Shown: positions 26,201 to 39,700 of the stretch, one piece after another
Numbering within the stretch: the stretch's first letter is position 1
Layout of the letters: each line of letters begins with the position of its first letter
From: Brugia malayi
Lineage: Eukaryota > Nematoda > Chromadorea > Rhabditida > Onchocercidae
DNA length: 64,000 nucleotides
Assembly: GCF_000002995.4 (NCBI RefSeq)
Contig: NW_025062476.1
Span: 4,756,001-4,820,000, forward strand
Direction: 5' to 3'
Position numbers and translations under genes: made by a program
Notes under the pieces: generated by a model
The model's input: the letters and a program-made list of their open reading frames with translations, nothing else
Told to the model about the DNA's origin: nothing
Databases searched by the model: none

Positions 26201-29200
26201 TTGTTAGTGTAATTTTTGCTTGTTGCAAAATTGTTAAAAATATTTTAAATTTTGAATTGGAATTTATATTAATTTATTATTTAATTATTCAAAATTTAAT
26301 CAAAAAAAACTTCCGTAAATTTGTTTATTTTAGAATATTTATGCATTTGCGGCAAAACCTGGCGAATCTTTTGTTGGTCAAGTGTTAGCGCAAAGTTCGG
26401 ATAGCGATATAACATATCGCATTGCTGAAGGTGGCGCAACATTATTTCAGATTAATTCAACTGATGGACGGATTTTCTATTATGGTTCACTTAGCAAAGA
26501 CCCACGTAATTATGAATTAAAGGTTACTAACTAAAAATTATGGTACCAAAATTACTAATTTAAATTGCTTCTTTCTTTTATTGCGGAATTTCTAGAAAAT
26601 AACAAATATTTCAAAAGTTGCTAATTAAATAATTGAATTTTAATAATTTCAGGTTTTAGCAATTGATGAAAGCTCACCACCATATATTGATGTAGCACTT
26701 GTTCAGGTATTGATTGCTGGTTTAGGAAGTTCACCAGCAAAATTCAGTACTAAAGAACCTATTTTAGTTGCAATTAATAAAAGTAATTTTAAATTGTCAT
26801 TCTATCATCCTTCAACAATTACTTATGTTTTCGGAAGTGTTAAATTTAAATTGCTTTATTTTGATCGTTTAATTTTGCAAAATTTTTTTAGAAAAGAATT
26901 GAACTAAATATTTTTTTATTTTTGCATATCATTTAATTCTTATAATGAAATTTCAGTGAAATAAGTTTTTATTATAAAAATACTAAGGCAGTTTTTGTTT
27001 CGTTTTTTTTTTTTTTTTTTTCTGTTTTTTGTTTTTTAGCAAGTGGCGCTGGAACAATGCTTCATCAATTTACTGCAATAGACGCTGATCCGAATGCAAA
27101 AGTGATGTATTCAATTAATTCACTGAAAGCTTACGATGATCTTGGTAATGTCATTCCGGATTCATCCCAACTGTTTGAGCATTTCCGTTTTCGTAAAAAT
27201 GGTCTCAACGATGGGACACTACAACTTACAAAAAGCTTCAAAAACACTTCAATTATGGCATTTTTGGCAAATATTAGCGCTACTGATATAAGCCACCCGG
27301 ATGAACCGGATGATAAAGGTTATTTTACATTTATTTCTTTTTTAAGTAGTATTCAATAAGTTTAGAATTTTTTTTAATTAATGGGAATGATTATTAAAGC
27401 TATTCCTGCCATTAATTGAAACGACAGAATAAAATTCTAATTTCTTAGCGAGTAAATATAATTACAGAAGATATAAAATAAAGATTGATAAGGAATAATT
27501 AATCATTTCAAATTTTAATAATTTTATTATGAACAATCATTTGAAATAAAACGACTGTTATATTATTTTCTGAAATGAAATCTCAGACAGTTTCTTTTTT
27601 TAGCAGAATTAATAGTTCAATTGATAGTACCGGAAGAGCAAATATCAGATGCGGATCTTATAAAATTTGATCAATCACGATCAGTTATTGAAATACCGGA
27701 AAGCACAATTCCTGGCACCTATATTTATACCTTAAATGTAAAACCGCTTCCAGCTAATTTAGCCAGAAATCATCGTATTGTATATTCAGTATCGAAAGGA
27801 CATCGTGCTTTTGTCGTAAATCCAATAACAGGTCATTTCATTTCAATATATATGTTTACAATTATTAAATTGACTATTGACAAATAAGTCTACAAATCTC
27901 ATTCACTTTTACACAAATTTAAATAGCAAATTAATATGCTAGCATATAGCTGTGCATATTTCAAGATAAACAATACTTTAAGTTAAATTAGAAAAAGAAA
28001 AAGTTACAGAAGAAAAGTTAAATATAATAAATATTACAAAAAAAAAAAAAGAATTAGTGAAATTTATGAAAATTTTATGTTTAAACAATGATATTATAAA
28101 ACTAAGCAAGCGATTAATACGACATCTAATAAATATATGTTATATTTATTGGACGATTCATTATAGGTGTCATAACAACATCAGCAAAGTTACGTACTGG
28201 AATTGATTATAATCTTACCATTACCGCCACTAATCAAAATACACAAATGACAAGTTCAACGTCAATTTTAATCAAAGTTATACCAACAATAAAGCAACGT
28301 ATTCCAATATTCCCAAATGAATCCTATATTTTTAATATTACCGAAAATGCTCCAAGCGGTCAAATTTTTTATTTATTTATTTTTATAATATTTTCATTTT
28401 ATTTTATTTTTTAAAAATTTTTCTGATTTAGAAATTTTTCCTAAGTAAGGCTTGTAGGTAATATACTAGTAAACAATAATGGGATATCCTAGAGAACGTT
28501 TGATGATCATATGTAATGATAATAAACAATCTTGCAATGAATTATTGAAGATTGCTTAATTTGTAATGAACATAAAGTCTAAAAGTTATAAGTAAATTTT
28601 ATTTATTTATTTTAATTAATATAATTTTTCCTTTATAATATTTTCATTTATTTTGCATGATTTTCATCAAATAGAGTGCTACAAAAAAATAAATAAATAT
28701 TTGTTATATATCAAAATGTAATAAATTTATAGGAACCATTGTGGGTACTTTAATTGAATCAACAAATACTACAACCACAATTAAGTATACAATTGCTGGG
28801 AATGAAAAAAATTATTTTAAAATTGATAAGAAGGTTATTCGCTTTAAAATCATTATTATTAGTAGGCAACTTATTTTTATTCGTTAATCTAAACAAAGCC
28901 AAATTTTTGAATATAATTTAAAAATAAATTATATATGAATTAATAACACTATAAAATTAAAATATTGTAAATATCCAATATAGCGTAATAATGTTATAAG
29001 AATTATTGCAGTATATTTTAAAAATAATAAGATTTTAAATATTATTAAATGATTAATGAAAAATTTTTTTTTCATTTGACAGGGTACAATTCGTACACTT
29101 GCACCATTTGATTATGAGAAAAAACCCATATTTCACTTTTTCATAAATGCATTTTGTGATAATGGGCCATTTACGTCATTTACGTCATTACCGGTAATAC

Positions 29201-30757
29201 ATTTCCGTCACTTAAAAAAAAAAAAACATTTTTATGATTTTTGATAACAATAAATGTAACAAAAAAATGTGGTAGAAAGAAGACGAAAAATTATACATGA
29301 GTGAAATCAGAATTGAAAATTGAAAATTGTAATTTGATGAATTAAGTTATTAAACTAATATTAAATAAATTAATAAGTAAAATAAATTTGCAATAAAACA
29401 TTGTGTTTAGATATATAAGTATGAAACGATGATTTTTTCTTCATTAACAGATAACGATTAATGTGTTAGATGAAAATGATGTTAAGCCTCGATTTCTGGA
29501 ACGATCATTTGCTGCAACAGTGATGGAAAATAGTCCAATAAATACATTTATAATTAATGCTGTGGTATGTAATGGCTAAATTTAATTAATTCAACGAATA
29601 AAAAAAAAACTATTTAAATTACACTAAAAAAAATTAAGCAAAGATAGCTATTAGAAACTAAATTAATTTGAACTGATTTTTCAAACTTCAATTTAAGCTT
29701 TTCACCATCAAAAGAAAAACAAATCATTCATAGGCAATTGATAGTGATTCAAATGTGGAATATTCACTAATGATGAATAGTGAATCATCAGCTTTATCAT
29801 CTTTGCTTCACGTTGATGGAGATGGTACCATTCGTAATGTGGAACCATTACTGGGATTAGAAGGAAGGTATCAATTTGCAATCATTGCCCGAGATGACCG
29901 ACATACCGGTGCATCTGCTACCATTTTTCTCACTATCTTGCCAACTTCAAAATGTCAACCAACTTTTTTAGAAAATGTTCCAAATGTCGTTTATGTTAAT
30001 GAGGTAAATTTGCATTTTTGCTAAACTATTTCTTTTTACTTTGCGCAAAAAATTCTACTGATTAATTTATTTGCAAAAATTTAATGAAAATTTGAAATTT
30101 TTAAAATGACTAATATGTTTTTACGAATTATACAAGCAATAATAGAATATCAATAGAAAATAAATTACGAAATTTTTATTTTGTCCGAATCATAAAGACT
30201 GAAATTATTATTACAAAACTTGAAATTATTATTGAAAGAAAAATGAATAATTTTTTAATAAGTAATATTGCAAATGTGAAGAAAATGTCACTTGGAAAAT
30301 TTTCCAAAAAAAAAAAAAAAAACCTTTTTAATCTTCTTCTCAATTCTTTTTCAAATATAATAATTATTTGGACTAATTTTCAGAGCTGTTTATTAATTGT
30401 TGAAAAAAAAATTGCAGAATGAATTTCCGGGTTCAACACTAGCAAAATTCGAGGGTACAGTGTCAAGTGATGATTGTCCGGTAACTTATGCAATATGGAA
30501 TGGCATGAAATATGTTGGTGAAACGGAATTATTCACGATTGATTCATTAACCGGTGAATTAAAAGCTAAAGAAATGTTTGATTGCGAGAAGAACGATCGT
30601 CATGCTGTAAGTTCTGGACTGTTGGAAATCCGGATTGCAAAGCTAAATTTTGAAATGTAGTAAAATTTGCTAATATTGGAAATTTCAGCAAGTGCGACTG
30701 CTTTTATATAAAGTTTATTCCACTATATTATTATTATCATTATTATTATCATTAATA

Positions 30758-30845
<88 letters not shown>

Positions 30846-33800
30846 GTTATCATTAGCATTAATTCTACACCATTCTTTTTATTAAGTTCAATTTATTTAT
30901 GCTAATTTACTGAACTATGAATATCTAACTAAATTGATAATTCCTTATGCATTTTAAAATTGATAAGAATTTTAAATTAAAATTTATCAAATTTGATGTT
31001 ACTTATTTTTACAGCTTGTTGTTGCTGCATTCAGCGGTGATTTGTTTGCTGAATTAGACGTTGAAATTCGTATTATTGATCAGAATGATAATTCAATAGA
31101 AATTATTGATAACAATGTGCTCTTCAGTATACGTGAGGACGAAAATGTTGGTATGTTATGTTGTTCTTCAAATTATGTTTCATATGTTATACGATTATGA
31201 ACATTTCGGATTATGATAATGATGTTGATGATGATGATAACGGTGATGATAATGATTGATGTTAGTGGTGGTAGTTAATTATGATGATGATAATGGTTGA
31301 TGATTGATTACGCAGATAGTGACGATGATGATGATGATAATGATGATGGTGATAGGTGTTGATGACGGTGATGATTAGGTGATGTAATCCTGATTAATAA
31401 TTTGTCACTTGCGTGTGCAATCTCAGACTTTGTAGACGATATACTTATAGCAGGTTAATTTGCTTTATTAAAACATGCTCGTTTATATTATTAAAATTAG
31501 CATAAGTTTCGATAATTTAAAAAATTGGGCAATTTTGAATTGTTATTCCAAATGAAATAACATAATTAAAGTGATATTGTTGTCCTTTATAAGCACGTAT
31601 GTCACGTACCTTTCCCTGTATGTTTTTAAGTGTAAAATGATTGGTTAAAATTGCTGCACATGATGATCACTTAGTATAATAAAAGTCCCATTTATTTATA
31701 TATAATTTTAGGCCTTTTAATAACCAAAATTCGAGCATTTGATCGAGATATCAATGATAAGGTTTATTTTCACATGAAAGATGACAATAAAAAGTTTACA
31801 ATTGGCCATATGGATGGTATTTTGAAATTAGCAAATGAATTAGATCGAGAAGAACAAGATTTCTATGAGTAAGTATAATCCGTTCATTAAATCAGTGTGT
31901 TTTTGATACTAATTTTAGGAAATTTTTTTTTCAGGATGAATTAATGATATTGTATATGTTTTCTGTCTTAGTTTCAAGCTTGACATTATCTTTGAGAGCT
32001 CTTTTAATTTTAGGCTTCACATAATGGTAACTAATTCGGAGGGATTACCAGATAACGAGAATGATGCTGCGTTTGCTACTGTTCGAATTATGATATTAGA
32101 TGTGTAAGTTTTTAACTGATTTCAAATATTCAATCTATTAAAAAAAAAAGTCAAATGCGAAAATTGAATTCATTTTGTGAAGAAGGAGAAGACAGACGTT
32201 GAGAACGATGAAAAGCAAATGGAATTATTATTTTGAAAAGAAGAAATAAAACGAATTCTGAAAATATTTACAGGATGAATTTAAAGCACTAATTAATTTT
32301 TTGTTTTAGAAACGACAATGGACCAGTATTTGAAAGCAAATTATATACAAAAGCAATTCCACGTGATGCAATAGCAGGGATGGAAATTGTTAAAGTTTTA
32401 GCAATGGATCCAGATTTGATCAATGCTTCTTCACCGAGTATCATTTATATCATTATCATCTAATATTTGTGATAGTATAACTGTCTGTCAAGTAACTTTC
32501 ATTTCTCAATTTATGTTCTTTTTTATTTATTTTTGTGCATTGATTAATAACTAATAATAATAATAAGTAAATAACAACAATGATAAATAATAATTAATAA
32601 TCATAATCAATAATAATGATCAACATTGATGGTAATAATAACAATAATAATTAATTTCTGAAATATCCTTCTGCAGAACGTTAATTAGTCTATGCTATAT
32701 TGTTATTCAAAAATGTCACATCGCTAAAAGATTATTTCATATGACGACTACTTGATATTTCATATCATGACCCTTTTAAGCAAAGTTTAATTTTCATTTT
32801 TCAATATTGTAAAATTTTATGCTCCAATTTTATGTTGTAACTTTTTCCGTATAAGGGGGAAATTTTTTTGACTACGTATTTATGATATGAATCATTCATG
32901 TTCTGAAATAATTTTGTATGTATCAAATTTTCTACTATTCATTCAGATTCTGATTCGGTACGCTACCGGATCGATGAAACAATTTATCGATATGCTGATC
33001 GAGTTAGACAAGCAAATGGTTTCGTTAATGTGGATGAGAAATCCGGAATTATACGACTGATGCAATCGCCATACGATTCAGCTGGTGGTATATTTGAATC
33101 ACGTATTGCTAGCACCGATCTTTCTCATATAATTTCTCATGTTGCTACCACCAAATTGAAAGTATATTTTAATAATTTCTTTTTGACTTTTTTCAATTTA
33201 CATTCGCACATTTATAGAAATGGTAAATATGAATATGAGTGAATTCCCGGTATAAATGAGTGATATTTTTTAAGTTTTACGCTTATGATCAAAAATTTTT
33301 TCCATAAAATTAGTAATCGAGTATAAATATTATATTCCTAGTGAGGAGAGAGAAGACGGAATATTCATACAGTTTAATAATTACTTTGTAACAATTATTT
33401 TTTAGGAGGTACTATTGAATTAAAACATACTTGAATAATTTCATTAATTAAATCAATCAGTTTAGTTTTTTAATGCTGTTTAAAGATGGAATTTATCGTT
33501 TAAAATGTAATATGACTATACAGTATTGCTTTTGTTTCGGTATGGGTATATGATGTGTCACATATCATACAAATGGATATCGATCAAAATGCTAAAAATT
33601 TAAATGTTAATGGACTAAAAAATTTGACTGAGTTAGTTTAATATTTTTAATTTATAAATTAATAACTTTATTTTGAACGATACAAATTTTAATTTAATCC
33701 GATGAAAAAATGGCACGAATTTTAATTTAATATAATAAATTTAGGATTATTGGTGAATTATGTGAATGTGATGTGTTATTATTTAATGTAAAATATATAA

Positions 33801-35679
33801 GTTCTGACGGACGTTTATTACGAGAAGCAGTACGAGCGCAATTTCTATTCATCAATCGAACTAATGATGCGCTCCTTTTAGCTGATCAAGCCATTTCAAT
33901 TATCGATAAAAATGCGCTAAATCCAAAAGGTGTAGTACCAAAATTAAGTGCGCTTTCAAAAGTAAGCTTTAAATTTTCTGACTCTGTTCATAGGGAAAAA
34001 ATTTTTTAAAATGTTTTTTGGAAATTCTTTTTTTTTTTAAAAAAAAAAGAGAAAAATAAGAAAAAAAATCGAACTAATTTCATTTCTTATCATTATTTCC
34101 ATTAATTTTAATAAAATTTCTTTCAAGTATACAACTGATGTGACAAAATTATCGGACACAGTACCATACGCACGTCTTCGTGAAGCAGCCCTCCTCTTAG
34201 CCATTTTCACGTTTTTACTTTTGTCTGTGCTAATTGTATTCGCTATGATTCTTTGCTATCATCGTTCAAAGTGAGCTTTTTTTCTAATTTCAATTGCTAC
34301 AAAGATTTTATAAATTTTGAAAAAAAAAATAAATGTTTTTTATAAAGAAAAAAAAAAAGTCATATTGTCTTGGAGGTATTGGTGAATTTATTTCTACAAG
34401 AGTTGTTTTTCTCCGAAGTATTGATAACTTGCTCTTGAAAGTGTTTGATCATACTACTTCTTATTTTTGATTTTATTCCGGAAATAGTTAAGAATGAAGA
34501 ACTAATATCTGCTACTATAGTAATGCAGTAAATTTACTTTAACCAATTTTTTATGTTTTTACTAAAAAAATGCTGAGAATACCTTAACATCTTTATCATT
34601 TAAACTTTGAACTGACAATTTTCTAGTTATTGTAATCATTTATTATCAATCAGGCTAATAATCAATGATTGGTACCACTTCTAGTGTACTATCTTCTATC
34701 GCAGCATGCTGTGATTTTGATTTTGATACATTTTCATACATTTTCTTCCCAAATTAAACTTTTTTTCCGGTTCTATTTTCTTATCATAGCAATCTAATTG
34801 AATTAAAATTACTGTTCGATAATCATTTGCTAAAATTTTAATGTCAGTCAGAAAACAATAATTTTGCTTAATTATCACTTTTTGACGGTGCTAACTCTCT
34901 CTCTCTTTTTATGCTGTAATTTACTTTTAGTTTCAACTTACACATTTACCCACTTCAACTTACTGTTATACTTTATTTTCCGATAATCTGATTATTATTC
35001 GTCTTGATTTTATTTAATTGGATGATTAATATTTACTTACTTCATATTGAAATATAGTAGTTATTGCAGATTCTTACGTGAAAAGAAAATGCATGAAGAT
35101 GAGAAGATAGCAGCAGGATCAATGAATAAAATTAATCGTTATAAGCAACCATTAGCGTACGTGAAATCAGTTCAACATAATCTAAGGTTAAACATTGTTA
35201 AATTTTGATTTAATTAGCTTTAGGAAAAAAACAAAAACAAAGAAAGATAAATGTCTTTTCAAACTTCTTAAAGAGTAAATTTCAAAAAATCACTTAACTT
35301 TCAAACACTAAAAATTCTACAGTCTACTCTTTGAAAATTGTGAATTGAAATTTTAATAAAATTACAAAGAAAAAAAGAAGACGAACAAAATTATTTAGTT
35401 TCAAACAATAATAATAATAATGGTTATTTTAAATAAAAATAATTGATGACAGTTACTATCTTGTGACATCTTTTCTTTGAGAAAAAAATTTCAAATACAT
35501 TTTATGTCTTGCTAAATTTTCATTTCAATCTTCTAATTAAAATTATGCATCTCCTACTCTTTTTAAGAGAAAAATATCCGAATGCAACAGATGAGAATAT
35601 CTATACCACTCAGGAAATCAAAATGTTGGTCGGTTTGGATGATACAATGAAACGGGTACGCTATGCTAATAATGATTAA
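21645..35679 (+). CDS. Cadherin-superfamily adhesion receptor, CDH23-like membrane-proximal region
   Basis: Single-pass calcium-dependent adhesion protein. Reconstructed exons start at 21645, 22137, 22984, 24384, 24781, 25255, 25987, 26334, 26653, 27040, 27604, 28167, 28733, 29083, 29451, 29734, 30418, 31015, 31712, 32014, 32310, 32947, 33524, 33745, 34128, 35070 and 35568. They total 4323 nt, about 1440 residues. A hydrophobic signal peptide opens exon 1 (MIVISLIAFSQLILLAVIA). N-terminal repeats are divergent; later ones show DENDVKPRF, DQNDNS, NDNGPVF, DREEQDFYE and AxDxD-type motifs. Residues about 1219-1327 (NRTNDALLLADQAISIIDKN) resemble the membrane-proximal domain of CDH23-type cadherins. 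One TM segment lies at about 1347-1371, and a tail of about 69 residues lacks an obvious catenin-binding motif. The junction between the exons at 32947 and 33524 is uncertain: frame holds only if the first runs to 33238. I do not assign a specific nematode cdh number. Confidence 0.88.
22465..22548. repeat. Short degenerate tandem repeat in cadherin intron 2
   Basis: Two to three imperfect copies of a unit of about 37 bp built on GGAAGTTTAGGCC...AATA...ACTTAGT. The repeat falls inside an intron and is non-coding. A TTTAGGC core recurs but no telomeric array is present. Confidence 0.6.
30727..30845. repeat. (ATT)n microsatellite in a cadherin intron
   Basis: About 119 bp of almost pure ATT repeat (about 40 units, with ATC interruptions at the left end), between the cadherin exons ending at 30606 and starting at 31015. 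Length is likely polymorphic. Confidence 0.95.
31206..31385. repeat. Degenerate GAT/GATGAT repeat in a cadherin intron
   Basis: A run of imperfect GATGAT, GATAAT and GGTGAT units follows the exon ending at 31150. It is intronic simple sequence. Confidence 0.85.
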
Positions 35680-36708
35680 GCAGAAAAGAAAAAAAAAAAT
35701 TAATTTAAAAAAATGCAGAAAGAATTGTCATAAGATTTACATTGCATAGTTTGCATGAATCAATTACTGATAAATTGATAAATTTTAAAAAAAAAATTGT
35801 AGAACCTAAACTCAAATCATATAGGTAATACTAAAGACATCAGGAAAAAGAGCACATCGAAAGCCATGTAGATTAATTGTGATATTTATACTTTATCATT
35901 GCCATCAGTACGATTTGATGAGATTTATCATATAATGAATTTGAATGCTATCTCAAAAGAAAAACATTTTGTTTTGATGAAGAAATGAATTGCAGTATCT
36001 TTTTTCTCTTCTTCACTTATCCTTAATTCCAGTAACTAATCATTTTGATGAAAAGATTTGAAATATGATTAAACAATTTCAGTGACTTATGTTGAATTGT
36101 GCCATTTTAATGTATATCTTACTTGACCATATCAAGTAAGATAATATATCTTACTTGACCATATATATATCTTACTTGACCATATCATGTGAGATATATA
36201 TTTCCATAACAATAACATCAAAGCAGAAATCAAGATATTACCGACCTGTTATCAGTTCAAGAAGAGATATTAAGTTTTGCCACCGAAATCTTCATTAATA
36301 ATAAAGAAATGAATTTATTTCTTCCATTATTTTCCAAAGCTATAACATTTCAAGGCAAAATAAACACAAAATCAATAATATACACAACTTATATTTTTAT
36401 TGTAGACCATATAGCAATTACACATATTTTTTCTCTTTCTCAAAGTAATTGGAAAGATAAAATTTAATTCGTCCAAAATTGGGCAACTTTCCCGACAAAT
36501 GTATGAAACAAGGACTTTTGAACGAAATTCTTCCCAGAAATTCCCATAAAATACTTGATATATAAAAGCATATCACCAAAATATTTAAAGCATTTCAAAA
36601 TGTAATAAAATAAAAAGGAAAAATATAATGGATGGACAAAATATATATATAATAATGCAATAATATTTAAGAATAACTTATTATCCCTTACATTTAGTAA
36701 GTACATGC
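35680..36708. other. Intergenic between convergent cadherin and GLE1
   Basis: One kilobase between two 3' ends. It holds a short repeat cluster at about 36107-36196 where ATATCTTACTTGACCATAT recurs three to four times and its reverse complement (CAAGTAAGAT) is interleaved, so a hairpin can form. Nothing else is recognisable. Confidence 0.65.
36107..36196. repeat. Short direct and inverted repeat cluster
   Basis: Three to four copies of a unit of about 20-30 bp with the core ATCTTACTTGACCATAT, separated by the partial reverse complement CAAGTAAGAT and by TA runs. It lies in the 3' intergenic space of cadherin and GLE1. Confidence 0.8.
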
Positions 36709-39700
36709 TTATGAACGAAATGATGACAAACAATCATCAATAGTAAATTTTAATGCTGTCAAATAGTTTTCCGTAACATTTTGGACAGCTTTATTCATTT
36801 CCGAACTGTCCGGTGCTATTTTTTGGATTGAAACTCTCCACTGCGGTAGAACTGACTTGTCAATTAGAATTATTAGCTTCTCCATTTGTCTACCATAGAC
36901 TTTATGCATCACATTCCAATGCTGCTAAAAATTTTAATTGTTAAATCAAGACGGGAGGAGCTACAAACTACACTTCAAAAGTTTTTAAAATTCATTCGCC
37001 TAATACTGAATTTAATTAGATTGAATACGCATTTTGAGAACAAAAACTTCTTTCACATTTCAGTACAATGCTTCTTATTTTCAAAGAGATTTAACAAATT
37101 TCTTTTATTCATTTTTCAGTTTTTTAATGGATAAAATAAGAAGCAATATTCTCACTAAATAATAATTGTAGGCTACAAATTATAATTTACGAGAAATTCA
37201 ATTTCTCTTGAAAATTAGGAATGTATAATTAATAAAATAGAATTAAATAACACCTTTAAAATCTCTGTTACTAGTATAGCACCGAAGGCAGAACTATCCG
37301 CAATTGTTATAGCGATCATTTTCCACATTAATCCTAAGCCATTACTTTCTGGTGTTGCTTGGAGATCAACACTTACATTGGACATCTTCAAAGCAATAAA
37401 TAAATTTATAATAGCAATTTCACGACAACGCCATGCTACTATCGTTTCAGCAAATCTTTCGGAACGCTTTTTTAGATCCAGAATGCACTTTAAGCTGAAA
37501 AATAAGGACTGTTAACATAATAGAAAAGATGATTAAGAAGATGCAAGGTAACAATAGAAAGTGACAGTAGGAATTAGTTTAACTTATTCAATATATACTT
37601 CAATATACACCGCCATGAAGAACATACATCTAATATACAAAATATATTGACAATAATGTGCAGTTTATTTTATATCAACTTGTAATATGGTACATCTAGC
37701 CTATTCTATTTACACAAATACTTATTATGACTTTTCAAGCAATTGCAGATTCACAAGAAAAGTGCAGAATGATAACCATTCATTATGATTGACTGCCAAA
37801 AGCGGCGATGCAATAAACAATTTGCCATAGAGTAATTTCGAGAAAGCAATTGATGATAAAGTTAGCGATGACAGAACAGCAGCCACTACTTTCAACAGAC
37901 TTATATCCTGTGGAATAAGATCCTGGAAATACAATGTAAGAGAGGTATGAAACGGAAACAGAAGTGGTTAAGACTAACAAAGAAATAAATTTATAACTTT
38001 CCGAATAGTACCCAGTAAATAAAAACTATCACAATCCAATTATTTCAAAATTCTTTATAAATTTAATGCTAATTTAGCAGTCAAAATCAAGTCTCTTTTC
38101 TAACCGAAACAAGGTCAGAGGTGTTTAATTAAAAAGAGATTATTTAAAATGCAATTTTTGAAAAACTGCAAGGAAAGTGGATTCAGATATGCTTTTCAAG
38201 ATCGATTAATATTGGTTGAAAATTTAACAAAAAAAAAGAATGAAAATAGGAATAAACCACTGAATTACCAGATATGTGTCAATGATATGAACCATAGCCC
38301 AATCACGAGCCAACTCGTCATCTTTTAAGTTGATCATTTTGCCATTAAAACCATAAACTGTTAAACCATTAAGCAAATTATTAAAGAAACGAACAATTTG
38401 AGCAATGTCATTTCGTTTTGCAAATTTCTTTGTTGATATCGAAATCTTTTCCTTTATCGTACATTTCAATTCATTCTATAAAAAGTCTTATATAAAAGTG
38501 TCAGATATTTGCAGTACCAAATACACTATATATATTCATATCTTTATATATATCCTTTATTCTAATTTATATGTATGTATAATATGCATTATTTTAATTT
38601 ATGTGTGTTTTTTCTTGATAAATTTCCATATCTCAGTACCGAAAAGGTCTATTATATAGCAATTCCACGAATTATCATAGTGAAGCGATAGCCAGCGGTG
38701 AACATCACTTTGATAATGTTTGCAATATTCAACTCAGATTTCAGACAACTTCACAGCAATAGTCAATGTACTCAACTTTGGAAACTTATAAAAATTAATT
38801 TTCCTTGTCCACATATGATCGAATAATACACTAAAATTATATTTTAAAGGTGATTCACTTGTTTAATATCTAATATCCGTTGAAGACTATGAATAAAGAG
38901 AGATGTCGTAACTGCATACAGTGTCTTTAAAATCTTTAACCAAAAAAACAACTTACTTTGACAGAATCTGGTATATCAGCTAGATTTGCCATGAAAGCCC
39001 TTGCGAAAGCTATCTCATATCCGTAAATTTGATGCGAGTGATTCGGACTTTTAGTATTTGAATCATCAGAAGTTCCGCTGCTTACAGCTAGAGATTTTAC
39101 CTTTGACAAAGATTGCGTTATCGATTCATTTTGTTTAGCCGCAACAATAGTACTTGCTTCGCTTGACTGAGCTGAACAGAACAGGATCAAGTCATTCCAA
39201 AATTCCAAGGTTTCTATGAAGCAATCTTATAGAAAAATTAAAACAAAGTCGTGATTTCATGCAAAATACTTTATGACAGTAATTTAAAAAAACTTGAAGC
39301 TTCGAAAAAAAACTCACGCTGTTCCTCTACAATCTGTTGCAAGGGCCAAGAAGTACTCCTTGAAGCTGAAGATCTGCATGAAGAGATTGAATCCGTCCTC
39401 GTAAGCGTTGCATGGCCATTTTTCAATGTTTCGGATGAGAAGATAGGTGTGCTTGTTTTTTGTGGACAAAAAACAAATGCAGCAGAATTATCAGACTGCT
39501 GTTGAATTTTCGGTGTTGCACATGCCGAAGTAACGTATGCAGGAAATGATGAAGTGGTCTTTGGATTTATTCGATTAACAACTGCAGGAATTGCATTGAA
39601 AGTTGGTGCTAGATTAGCAACAGTCACTGAAGATGATGTTGATGACATGTATGATGTTCCTATATCGATAACAGCAGTTGATTTTGAGGAATAGACCAAG

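Noticed and set aside
30727..31385. Long regular repeats considered as a possible CRISPR-like or satellite array.
   Set aside because: They are plain trinucleotide repeats with no spacer structure, inside introns of a eukaryotic gene.
39251..39505. Plus-strand 84-codon frame.
   Set aside because: It is antisense to the Ser/Thr-rich GLE1 exon, where the minus-strand frame is supported by splice sites and phase.
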